Positions 1-6,306 of a stretch of DNA of 21,653 nucleotides are shown here, in pieces. Below the pieces are notes generated by a model. It was not told where the DNA came from. It searched no databases and worked only from the letters and a program-made list of their open reading frames with translations. This DNA comes from Desulfobacteraceae bacterium (GTDB taxonomy: Bacteria; Desulfobacterota; Desulfobacteria; Desulfobacterales; SURF-15), in the NCBI GenBank assembly GCA_003599475.1, contig QZKK01000087.1, positions 1-21,653 on the forward strand. The letters are read 5' to 3'. The stretch's first letter is position 1. The number at the start of each line of letters is the position of its first letter. The translations under genes and the position numbers were made by a program.

Positions 1-420
1 GGCTGCCATGCAGCTGATTTCGCAGCCCACCTTTACACCCTGGCAAAAGATCCGCAGCACATGTGCGATCAATTCATCGATCTGTATGGCTCCAAACTTT
101 CTGTTGACGGCTCTTCCCATCATACCGAAGGCATGCCCGGCAAACAGCACCTTCCCTCCGCTGCCTTCGATCACCGATCGGTGTTCCTCCTTCATCCGGT
201 GGGTGTTCGGCTCCTGGTATCCGACCGCACCGGCAACGACGACAATATTTTTCCCTTTGAAGATTTCGGCTGCTTTTGCACCCGTAGCCCCGGAGCCGGA
301 TGCGACGACGACGGTTTTTACGGCCAGTTCATCGGCCCGCGCATTGGCCAGTTGAAGAGTCCGTTCGGTGTTTTCATGTCCTGGTTTTTCAAAGTATACG
401 GCCCGTGATTCGATCGGCAT
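1..420 (-). CDS. Pyruvate-kinase C-terminal-domain-like protein (partial, 3' end outside window)
   Basis: Read on the minus strand, an ATG at 420 opens a frame that stays open for 140 codons to the window edge, so the C-terminus is missing. A GGGGGA ribosome-binding site lies about 8 nt upstream. Residues 35-50 read KTVVVASGSGATGAKA, a beta-strand/glycine-rich loop/helix; residues 56-66 give a second strand (GKNIVVVAGAV), and residues 98-103 a short glycine-rich stretch. I associate this pattern with stand-alone proteins resembling the alpha/beta C-terminal domain of pyruvate kinase, which lack the catalytic barrel and have no firmly known reaction. The gene follows the flavoprotein at 1187-528 by about 107 nt on the same strand and is probably cotranscribed. 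The family call is from memory of the fold and is moderate; the open frame itself is clear. Confidence 0.7.
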   Translation of the reverse strand, partial: MPIESRAVYFEKPGHENTERTLQLANARADELAVKTVVVASGSGATGAKAAEIFKGKNIVVVAGAVGYQEPNTHRMKEEHRSVIEGSGGKVLFAGHAFGMMGRAVNRKFGAIQIDELIAHVLRIFCQGVKVGCEISCMAA

Positions 421-527
421 GTCTGATGTCCCCCTGTATCTGTATTGTTGCGTCCCTGTGATCAAGGCCGGCCGCCGCAGGCAGCAAGGAAGCGATTGGT
501 TGGTCCCATACGATCCTGGCCAGTGAA

Positions 528-1187
528 TCATCCGGCTCCATCCGGCGGTGCCGCAACCCGTGCGCCCAGCCGATACGCTTTTTCGCAATCGACCGGAAAT
601 ATCTCCTTGCGCCGCTTTCTCTTTTTCTCCGGATCATACCGGTCTGCGACCACTTTCGAATAGTCCTCGAACTGGCAGGTGTCGAAGCTGAACAGCGACT
701 CGGAAGCGCCGAAAATGGTCCGCAGATAAGTTTCGTTGAGATCCAGATGCTGCTCGTATCCGCGCTGTTTCATATCGGCTTCCGAGACATTCATCGTGTA
801 GATGAGGCCGGTTCTGATCCTTTTGGGAAAAAGGGACTGCAGCGGTTCGGTATAGGTCAGATACTGGAATATCAGCCGCTCCATGAAGGAGCGCATTTCT
901 CCTGAAACCGTTCCAAGATAGATGGGGGATCCCAGGATGAAGCCGTCTGCCGCCTCGACGGATTCAAACACGGAGGCAAGGTCATCCTTTATCGGGCATC
1001 TCCCGTAGCTTTTGCCGCCCCTGGTCTTGCAGGCAAAACAGCTTACGCATCCTTTGAAGCTTAAACCGTAGAGGTGGATAAGTTCGGTTTCCGCCCCCTG
1101 TGCGGCCGCTCCTTCAAGCGCCTTTTCGAGCAGCGTTGCGGTATTCCATTTTTTTCTCGGGCTCCCGTTGAAAGCGATAACCCTCAT
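528..1187 (-). CDS. NADPH-dependent FMN reductase-like iron-sulfur flavoprotein
   Basis: A 219-aa cytoplasmic flavodoxin-fold protein. The N-terminus MRVIAFNGSPRKKWNTATLL is the beta-strand plus phosphate loop (GSPR, residues 8-11) that binds the FMN phosphate. Cysteines at 47, 50, 53 and 64 (CVSCFAC then C) match the compact cluster motif of iron-sulfur flavoproteins. GSPIYLGTVSG at about residues 106-116 is the second flavin-contacting loop typical of the family. Such proteins move electrons between NAD(P)H or ferredoxin and quinones or other acceptors; the physiological substrate is not predictable. The C-terminal 60 residues are less conserved. The start ATG has GAGGAAA about 11 nt upstream. 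It is the first gene of a two-gene minus-strand unit with the pyruvate-kinase-C-like gene. Confidence 0.85.
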   Translation of the reverse strand: MRVIAFNGSPRKKWNTATLLEKALEGAAAQGAETELIHLYGLSFKGCVSCFACKTRGGKSYGRCPIKDDLASVFESVEAADGFILGSPIYLGTVSGEMRSFMERLIFQYLTYTEPLQSLFPKRIRTGLIYTMNVSEADMKQRGYEQHLDLNETYLRTIFGASESLFSFDTCQFEDYSKVVADRYDPEKKRKRRKEIFPVDCEKAYRLGARVAAPPDGAG

Positions 1188-1228
1188 ATCGAGTATTTCC
1201 TCATCGAATCTCTTTGCGGTATTGAAGA

Positions 1229-1279
1229 CCCTGCAGCCCCGGCAGCGGGATCTCCGCTTCGCTCCGACAAGCTGCAGGG
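1229..1279. repeat. Inverted repeat with 9-bp arms (REP-like)
   Basis: CCCTGCAGC at 1229-1237 is matched perfectly by GCTGCAGGG at 1271-1279, with a 33-bp GC-rich interior. On the minus strand the outer sequence reads ATTCCCTGCAGCTTG on one side and GGGGCTGCAGGGTCTTCA on the other. This resembles the REP-type hairpins common between genes in Deltaproteobacteria, here apparently with extra sequence in the loop. The family assignment is from memory. Confidence 0.5.
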
Positions 1280-1325
1280 AATCTTCCTCCGTAAGGAATT
1301 CTATCTCTTTAGATTCGCTCGCTAA

Positions 1326-1345
1326 CCCCGCCGCAAGCAGCGGGG
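1326..1345. repeat. Short GC hairpin CCCCGC-N8-GCGGGG
   Basis: Perfect 6-bp stem (1326-1331 with 1340-1345) around an 8-nt loop, CGCAAGCA. It lies about 45 bp from the larger inverted repeat and has the same CCCCGC...GCGGGG style, so the two may form a REP doublet. A terminator role is possible, but no T-run follows immediately on either strand. Confidence 0.45.
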
Positions 1346-1635
1346 AATGCGCTCGCTTTTTCGGTTCAAACTGGTATGCCGGAAAGGCAGACGCAATGCC
1401 CCCGTTTTATAAAAGAGGCAGCTTCGCTTCTCTATCCAGATATACCGTATTGAGAATCCAGTCAATCGGTTGCGGTCTATGGACAAGAGCCGCTTCAGTA
1501 AAGTGTTGACGGTGCATCGGAAGCGATTTCCCGAAGGGGTGCCTCCGGCATCCGAAACCGCCAGAAGCGATGGAAGGGGCGCCTTCTGAATCACAAAGGA
1601 CCGCGCCGTACAGCTATGCTGATGAACAGTTTGGA

Positions 1636-1663
1636 TTGACATATCATTTTTGATATATATAGT
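1636..1663 (+). promoter_or_regulatory. Sigma70-type promoter with embedded palindromic operator for the toxin/antitoxin pair
   Basis: TTGACA (1636-1641) is a perfect -35 box, and TATAGT (1658-1663) sits 16 bp downstream. Between them lies the perfect inverted repeat ATATCA-TTTT-TGATAT (1641-1656), well placed for autorepression by the downstream XRE antitoxin. The predicted transcription start falls at about 1670, immediately before the toxin ATG at 1671. Confidence 0.7.
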
Positions 1664-1670
1664 ATTTGGT

Positions 1671-1952
1671 ATGTGGAGAATCGAAGAGCATCTGAGAGTC
1701 GACAAACAGGCTGCTTCACTTCCAATCGATATCCTTAAACGATATGAAAAATGGAAGGACATTGTTCTCATTTCAGGTCCGGCGGGGATAAAATTGGTCA
1801 GGGGGTTTCACGACGAGGCGTTGGTCGGCCAATGGAAAGGATACCGTTCTTCGCGCCTGGGGTTACATTGGCGCGTTATATATCGAATCATCCCTGAAGG
1901 GTTGCTTTTTCAGGTCGCCTCAATTACCGCTCATGATTATCGGAGGTCTTAA
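1671..1952 (+). CDS. RelE/ParE-superfamily toxin (probable mRNA interferase)
   Basis: A 93-aa protein starting at ATG 1671 (MWRIEEHLRV). A longer frame from TTG 1650 is possible but would begin inside the -10 region, so I prefer 1671. The C-terminal half carries the RelE-fold pattern: KLVRGFHDEALVGQWKGYRS (residues 41-60), then SRLGLHWRVIYRI and ending ITAHDYRRS, i.e. the G-x-D, R-S-R-L, RVIY and HDY positions seen in RelE/YafQ/HigB-type ribosome-dependent endoribonucleases. The toxin-first order, with the antitoxin ATG directly abutting the stop codon (TAA 1950-1952, ATG 1953), is like higBA loci. It likely inhibits translation when free and is neutralised by the next gene. The subfamily (HigB, RelE or YafQ) is not settled. 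Confidence 0.82.
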   Translation: MWRIEEHLRVDKQAASLPIDILKRYEKWKDIVLISGPAGIKLVRGFHDEALVGQWKGYRSSRLGLHWRVIYRIIPEGLLFQVASITAHDYRRS

Positions 1953-2213
1953 ATGAATGAATATCGTCCTGCCAAAAAGCGGATTGAAGTTTCGGTTGGT
2001 GAGTCCGTACGCATAATTCGCGAACTACAGGAGTTGAGTCAAAATCAATTATCAGAGCTGACAGGCATTCCACAAGCCACCATTTCAGCTATTGAAAATG
2101 ATCGTGTTAAGCTTGGTGTCGAACGTGCCAAAATTTTGGCCAATGCTTTAAAGGTTCATCCGGGGGTGCTTGTTTTTCCGGGCTGGGAACTCCCTGAAGA
2201 AGCTGTGGCATAA
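1953..2213 (+). CDS. XRE-family (HTH_3) antitoxin
   Basis: An 86-aa protein with a single lambda-repressor-like helix-turn-helix at about residues 17-70. VRIIRELQELSQNQLSELTG is helix 1 and helix 2, IPQATISAIENDRVKLGVER the recognition helix and following turn, and ILANALKVHPGVLVFP the final helix. GGAGG at 1942-1946 lies 6 nt before the ATG, inside the end of the toxin gene, so translation of the two is coupled and the antitoxin has much the stronger ribosome-binding site. It should bind and neutralise the toxin and, alone or as a complex, repress from the ATATCA-N4-TGATAT palindrome upstream. There is no separate antitoxin dimerisation domain beyond a short C-terminal tail. Confidence 0.88.
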   Translation: MNEYRPAKKRIEVSVGESVRIIRELQELSQNQLSELTGIPQATISAIENDRVKLGVERAKILANALKVHPGVLVFPGWELPEEAVA

Positions 2214-2338
2214 CCTGTCACTCCGGTTTTTCCCAATACCCCGGCGCGGCTGGTTAGCTTGTGGGTTGGGCGGCGCGCCTGAGTTTTTAGCGGCCGCTCA
2301 TTGCATTACAACAACACCAATCGAAAGGAAACGGAATC

Positions 2339-2785
2339 ATGTCAACAAACACCATCCGACTCCACCGCGTGCTCCGTGCAACACCTGAGAGAATCTATCG
2401 GGCGTTCTTAGATGCCGACGCAATGGCCAAATGGCTTCCGCCAAATGGGTTCACTGGAAAGGTTCACCACTTGGATGCCAAGGTTGGCGGCACTCATAAG
2501 ATGTCGTTCACGAATTTCACCACCGGACATAGCCATTCCTTCGGTGGAAAGTATCTCGAATTGGTACCATATGAACGAATTCGCTACACGGATAAATTCG
2601 ATGACCCGAATCTGCCAGGGGAACTTCAGGTGACGGTAACCTTGAAGAAGGTATCCGTCGGGACCGAGTTGAACATCGTGCAAGAAGGGGTGCCCGATGT
2701 CATTCCTCCCGAGGCTTGCTATCTGGGTTGGCAGGAATCGCTTACACTTTTGGCGAAACTTGTCGAGGCCGAGATTCCAGATTAG
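2339..2785 (+). CDS. SRPBCC-family (AHSA1/polyketide cyclase-like) protein
   Basis: A 148-aa single-domain protein. The START/AHSA1 pattern is clear: HRVLRATPERIYRAFLDADA (residues 8-27, strand then helix), KWLPPNGFTGKVHHLDAKVG (about 31-50), SFGGKYLELVPYERIRYTDK (67-86), and a C-terminal helix LGWQESLTLLAKLVEAEIPD (129-148). The fold forms a deep hydrophobic pocket for a small lipophilic ligand. Members of this subgroup are usually of unknown ligand and sit in general stress or metabolism contexts, so no reaction can be assigned. AAAGGAAA precedes the ATG by about 7 nt. The gene stands alone: 125 bp of spacer separates it from the antitoxin and over 300 bp from the next small frame. Its composition is less GC-rich than the metabolic operons further right. 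Confidence 0.85.
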   Translation: MSTNTIRLHRVLRATPERIYRAFLDADAMAKWLPPNGFTGKVHHLDAKVGGTHKMSFTNFTTGHSHSFGGKYLELVPYERIRYTDKFDDPNLPGELQVTVTLKKVSVGTELNIVQEGVPDVIPPEACYLGWQESLTLLAKLVEAEIPD

Positions 2786-3091
2786 CGCCAACCTGCTCTT
2801 CCAGCGGACCGTGGAAAGCAACGCCCGCTGAAGAGTATATTCGCGTGGGAGGAGACATGAAATTCAAGGAATAAGACTGCGCAACTTCCGGTGTTTCCCG
2901 CTCTGGAATCCATAGGCCCGCTGTCCATGCCCGAACTCGTGACTCGAACGGTTGGGCATCTGTCGTGGCTGAAGGAAAACAGCCAATTGCGTGTGTTTGT
3001 ATGTAATCAGTACGCTTAAGCCGTTGCATCAGACGCTAAAGAGCGTTGCACTGGTGAACTTCCACATTGGCTGCTCCTCTTTTGTGCCCCC
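2786..3091. other. Intergenic spacer with bulged inverted repeat, no supported gene
   Basis: About 300 bp without a convincing coding frame. Just after the SRPBCC stop, CTCTTCCAGCGG (2796-2807) pairs with CCGCTGAAGAG (2825-2835) with one unpaired C, a bulged stem like those of integron attC sites. A GGAGGAGAC followed by ATG (about 2857) opens only a 5-codon frame, which could be the debris of a lost gene. A small hairpin, GACGCT-AAAG-AGCGTT, lies near 3031-3046. Confidence 0.5.
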
Positions 3092-3120
3092 TTGACAATA
3101 TCATTTTTTGATATCATTGT
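3092..3120 (+). promoter_or_regulatory. Promoter-like element with the same palindromic operator as the toxin promoter
   Basis: TTGACA (3092-3097) is followed directly by ATATCA-TTTTT-TGATAT (3098-3114). The first repeat, at 1641-1656, is ATATCA-TTTT-TGATAT behind the same -35 box. A -10 at 17-bp spacing would be CATTGT (3115-3120), which is weak. The similarity suggests common origin or a shared repressor. Confidence 0.55.
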
Positions 3121-3123
3121 GCC

Positions 3124-3249
3124 GTGAACAAAAAACAACTGCATAAACGTATCGCAATTGAAGCCCGAAAAAGAGGTGTGAGCATAAACGCACTCGTTGG
3201 CGAGGCACTATCAAAAACAATGGATGAAAACACCAAACAGGAAATTTGA
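3124..3249 (+). CDS. 41-aa ribbon-helix-helix (HicB/Arc-type) protein, possibly a truncated antitoxin
   Basis: A GTG at 3124 opens 41 codons ending at TGA 3247-3249. The translation begins MNKKQLHKRIAIEARKRGVS and continues INALVGEALSKTM. The segment LHKRIAIEARKRGVSINALV matches the helix-turn-helix half of the ribbon-helix-helix found at the C-terminus of HicB antitoxins and in small Arc/MetJ proteins. The beta-strand expected in front is almost absent, and there is no partner toxin. No Shine-Dalgarno precedes the GTG; with the promoter just upstream, the message could be leaderless or the gene could be a relic. It ends 45 bp before the racemase-like gene. Translation has not been shown. Confidence 0.5.
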   Translation: MNKKQLHKRIAIEARKRGVSINALVGEALSKTMDENTKQEI

Positions 3250-3294
3250 GAGGGGCGGCTGAAACCAGGCGGACGAAGGAAACGGAGTCAACCA

Positions 3295-4038
3295 ATGAAG
3301 AAAATCGGAATGATCGGCGGTCTCGCATGGCCATCAACGGTCGAGTATTACCGGGGGTTGTGTACAAAGACGAACGAGCACTATAAGGCCAATGGCGTCC
3401 TCGCGCCCTATCCGACGCCCCATATCATCATCGAATCCTTGAACATAAACGAAACGCGCAAGCTCCGTGGGATAGAAGGCGACGAGGCATCATGGGAAAG
3501 GTTTGAGAGAGTATTTCGAGAAACGTTTTTACGGTTGCGGAAAGCGGGCGCAGATATTGGAGCCATTGCCAGCAACACCCCCCATATGCGGTTGAGCCGC
3601 ATTACGAGAGGGTTGGATTTCCCGGTGGTAAGCATTCTGGATGCAACGGCTGAAGCTGTGCGGGCCCTTGGTGGGAAAAGAGCGTTGATTCTGGGCACAT
3701 CGGTCACGATGGGCAGCCCGGCCTATACCGATACCCTGCGGAAGTACGGGCTTGATGTATTACCGAGGCTGGATGAAAAACAGACGGCGGAGCTTGACCG
3801 GCTCATCGATATCGATTTGTTTCAAGGGAAGATCGCTGGGGCTCATAGTAGGATATTAAATCTATGTCGAGAGCCTATAGAAGATGGAGCCAACGATGTC
3901 GTCTGCTTGGCTTGTACCGAACTGCCGCTTGCTTTTCCGGAACACAAGGACGCCGCTTGCTTCAAAGTCGATGGCATATGGTTCATCAATACTACGGTGG
4001 TTCATATAGATGCAATCCTCCGGGAAGCCCTGGCGTGA
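3295..4038 (+). CDS. Aspartate/glutamate racemase-superfamily protein with first catalytic Cys replaced by Ser
   Basis: A 247-aa cytoplasmic protein of the PLP-independent Asp/Glu racemase fold (two Rossmann-like lobes, one catalytic residue from each). The N-terminus MKKIGMIGGLAWPSTVEYYR is the family signature. The second active-site loop, VVCLACTELPLAF (residues 202-214), keeps its catalytic Cys207 with the following TEL. The first loop reads IASNTPHM (91-98), so Ser93 stands where most family members have Cys in a C-N-T motif. Loss of one thiol in this superfamily is known from the E. coli L-Asp/Glu racemase (Thr/Cys pair), which works mainly in one direction. GGAG at 3284-3287 precedes the ATG by 7 nt. 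It may convert an L-amino acid to its D form, or act on a related substrate. Confidence 0.85.
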   Translation: MKKIGMIGGLAWPSTVEYYRGLCTKTNEHYKANGVLAPYPTPHIIIESLNINETRKLRGIEGDEASWERFERVFRETFLRLRKAGADIGAIASNTPHMRLSRITRGLDFPVVSILDATAEAVRALGGKRALILGTSVTMGSPAYTDTLRKYGLDVLPRLDEKQTAELDRLIDIDLFQGKIAGAHSRILNLCREPIEDGANDVVCLACTELPLAFPEHKDAACFKVDGIWFINTTVVHIDAILREALA

Positions 4039-4078
4039 TGCGGGCAAGCCGCGTGCCTGACCGGACGATTCCAGCAGT

Positions 4079-4468
4079 ATGAGAGAAGACTTCATAACCA
4101 TTCGGTTTGAAAATGATACGGTGACAGAGTGCAGCAGCGCAATCATAATTCCGGAACGAGCGATGATCGAAGCCGGGCATATAAGGACACTGACGACAAA
4201 CTCCGAGGCCCATTCAAAGCATGAATTTCATGCCATCGCCCAGATCGCGCTCTCTCGATTTCAGGACGGCGAATTGGAAGCCGAAGCTGTTAACGGCCCT
4301 CTCACAGTTCAGTCGAAAAATGAGATTGAAACAGTAACTGCTGGAATTGTCGTCTTCCTTGACTCCCAGGGAAATTTTCATCTAATCGGCAACCCGGGAC
4401 AGAATGTAAACAAACTCCTGCAAATCGCCCATCGATTTTGTGCCCGGTGGATCCGTTTGGATATCTGA
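4079..4468 (+). CDS. Conserved-looking hypothetical protein, 129 aa
   Basis: I do not recognise this protein. It is 129 aa, without signal peptide or membrane segment, and begins MREDFITIRFENDTVTECSS. It looks like a soluble alpha/beta protein with two halves: strands around residues 5-26, a helical stretch around 40-62, then AGIVVFLDSQGNFHLIGNPG (about 88-107) and a last amphipathic helix VNKLLQIAHRFCARWIRLDI. The start lies 40 bp after the racemase-like gene without a good Shine-Dalgarno, and the stop comes 50 bp before the metallo-beta-lactamase fusion. Its composition is like that of the small genes on its left, so it may belong to that segment. The frame being free of stops and its protein-like residue mix are the main support. 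Confidence 0.6.
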   Translation: MREDFITIRFENDTVTECSSAIIIPERAMIEAGHIRTLTTNSEAHSKHEFHAIAQIALSRFQDGELEAEAVNGPLTVQSKNEIETVTAGIVVFLDSQGNFHLIGNPGQNVNKLLQIAHRFCARWIRLDI

Positions 4469-4518
4469 TCAGAATTTGGAGTATTTCGGGTAGCTCCGGT
4501 TCCGAAGAGGTAAGCTTT

Positions 4519-6288
4519 ATGATCGAGTCGGGAGTGTGGAATCGCATTCCAGGAACGTTCGGGGTCCGACTTTACCCCATACTGAGAAAACCCTGTATCG
4601 TATGCTCGAGTTCGTTCATCTTCAGGACGCCCGATCAGATCATGATCCTGGACCCCGGGGGCGATCCGGCGCAGGTGGAGCAGATCGAAAAGATCGTGAA
4701 GGAGACGCTCCGAGAGCAGGAACTGCCCGTCCATATCTATCTGACCCATACGCATCTCGACCACTTCCATGCCCTATCCAGGCTTCTCGGCGAACCGGTG
4801 AATGCGCGGATAATCTGCCATCGGGAAAGTCTGGAAGTGCTGCAGAGGCAAGATGAGTACCATTCGCTGGCCTACCTGCTGGGCATTCAGGTTCCACGGT
4901 ATGATGTCCATGCATACTTGTTTGGAACTCCCGGCGAGCAGAAGGAATCGACGGGGGCCGGAAAATGTGTAAACGGGCGGCAAATCGAGGCGATCAGGAC
5001 CGAAGCGTTTGAAGAAACACCCCCTGCGGATCGGAATGACCGCGCGAAAGAAGTCTCGATCCGCATCGAAACGGTCGATATCGGAAGCGGCGACAGTATC
5101 GAGGTTCTGCACACTCCCGGTCACTCCGTCGACAGTCTCTCTTTCAGGATCGGGGAATACTTGTTTGTGGGAGATCTGCCTTTTGCGGTCGAACCCGGGA
5201 TTGCAGGCGTCGGCGGATGGGACAGCGAAGCCCTCGCAGCATCCATCGACAGTATTTTCTGGATGCTGGAAAACAGGATCGTTTCGCTGGTGGTGCCCGG
5301 CCATGGGAATCCCTGGCCGGCTCCGGCGGCCCTGGAGATATTTGCCGGTATTCGAAAAAAGCTCGACAGGCTGGGGAATATCGTTCTTTTAGACAAGGAA
5401 AGACTGAATCATCTGGTGCACTATGCAGATGTCCTTCTGGAGGAGGCCTCCGTCATATTTTCCATCCTGGCGGGACGCCTCTTGAAAGTTCATCATTTCC
5501 TGGACGAGCTTGGGGAGGAGGAATCCGCCCGGAATGTGATGCAGCTCATGGAACTCGACAAGGCGGACATGATCATTCATGAGTTCAATGATTTGATGGA
5601 AAAGGCAAGGGGCGAGGAGAGCAGGGCACACACCCTCCATAAGGCCCTGCAGTTCGTCAATAAGCTCAACGCCGTCTTCAAGCCTGAAAGGCTCGGCCAC
5701 CTGGTCAGCCCCTCTTTTTTGCAAATCACCACCTCTTTGTTCACGGATTTCATCAATTCCATCTATGGCGTGAGCTTCGGAAACCAGGAGGTCGTCTTCA
5801 ACCTGAACGAAGCCGTGGCAAAGCTTCTGGCCGGTTTAAAAAAAAGCCCGTTTTGCGACCGGACGTACTTCGATTCGGTCGAAAGCGACGAGGGATTCAT
5901 TCGGGAGCTTTCGGCACGCATCGCTTACAACCGTCTCTTCGACGACGTGAAGATCGATTTCTTACCCGCATTGGAAAAGGTCGACGCCAAGATGGAGCCC
6001 ACCGTGCTCGAAGACCTCCTGACTTCTCTGCTCGAAGAGTTGGCCGCCTCCGGGGCGAGGCATCTGGAGATTCTGTGCGAGGAAACACCCTCCACTGCAA
6101 ATGCGCCATCGAAAATCGTTCTTGTCGTCAAAGCGCATGGAATCGATGGATTCGAAATCTCCGGCCACAGGGAGGAGTATCTGCGGCTCACCATGAACAA
6201 TTATGGCGCAATCTTCAGAAAAGCACCGGAGCACGGCAGAGCAGCCTTCGCATTCGAGCTCCGGCCCTTCGAGCCGGAAGAGGTCTGA
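4519..6288 (+). CDS. Metallo-beta-lactamase-fold hydrolase fused to a degenerate histidine-kinase-like C-terminus
   Basis: A 589-aa protein from ATG 4519 (GAGG 8 nt upstream; an upstream in-frame extension to 4438 has no ribosome-binding site and overlaps the previous gene). Residues 15-285 are a complete metallo-beta-lactamase domain: THTHLDH (76-82) with the HxHxDH metal ligands, HTPGH (198-202), VGD (217-219) and VPGHG (259-263), so a dinuclear metal hydrolase should be active. Residues 300-370 are helical (LLKVHHFLDELGEEESARNV), like a dimerisation helix pair. Residues 425-589 resemble a GHKL ATPase: PTVLEDLLTSLLEELAASGA (494-513) at the N-box position but without its Asn, IVLVVKAHG (533-541) where the G1 D-x-G would be, and a closing GAIFRKAPEHGRAAFAFELR. 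ATP binding is doubtful. It is followed after 18 bp by the aldolase gene. The substrate is unknown. Confidence 0.8.
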   Translation: MIESGVWNRIPGTFGVRLYPILRKPCIVCSSSFIFRTPDQIMILDPGGDPAQVEQIEKIVKETLREQELPVHIYLTHTHLDHFHALSRLLGEPVNARIICHRESLEVLQRQDEYHSLAYLLGIQVPRYDVHAYLFGTPGEQKESTGAGKCVNGRQIEAIRTEAFEETPPADRNDRAKEVSIRIETVDIGSGDSIEVLHTPGHSVDSLSFRIGEYLFVGDLPFAVEPGIAGVGGWDSEALAASIDSIFWMLENRIVSLVVPGHGNPWPAPAALEIFAGIRKKLDRLGNIVLLDKERLNHLVHYADVLLEEASVIFSILAGRLLKVHHFLDELGEEESARNVMQLMELDKADMIIHEFNDLMEKARGEESRAHTLHKALQFVNKLNAVFKPERLGHLVSPSFLQITTSLFTDFINSIYGVSFGNQEVVFNLNEAVAKLLAGLKKSPFCDRTYFDSVESDEGFIRELSARIAYNRLFDDVKIDFLPALEKVDAKMEPTVLEDLLTSLLEELAASGARHLEILCEETPSTANAPSKIVLVVKAHGIDGFEISGHREEYLRLTMNNYGAIFRKAPEHGRAAFAFELRPFEPEEV

Positions 6289-6306
6289 TTATAAAGGAGA
6301 AATGGA

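Larger units (their letters stand above)
1188..1635. other. Intergenic region with hairpin repeats, no supported gene
   Basis: About 450 bp between divergent genes: the flavoprotein on the minus strand and the toxin/antitoxin pair on the plus strand. Open frames on both strands here have arginine/serine-rich translations, no ribosome-binding sites and no recognisable motifs, so I treat them as chance frames. The first half carries two hairpin-type inverted repeats, listed separately. The second half shows no structure that I can interpret. Confidence 0.6.

Noticed and set aside
1322..1771. 149-codon frame on the minus strand across the toxin promoter
   Set aside because: It overlaps the promoter/operator and the start of the toxin gene on the opposite strand, has no Shine-Dalgarno, and its translation is serine/arginine-rich without motifs.
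2268..2320. Closely spaced GGCGCGCC and GCGGCCGC octamers, reminiscent of a cloning site
   Set aside because: Both are plausible by chance in GC-rich spacer and no vector sequence flanks them.
2920..2975. GTTCGAGTC-like sequence (minus strand) resembling a tRNA T-loop
   Set aside because: No matching acceptor stem, anticodon arm or D-arm could be folded around it.
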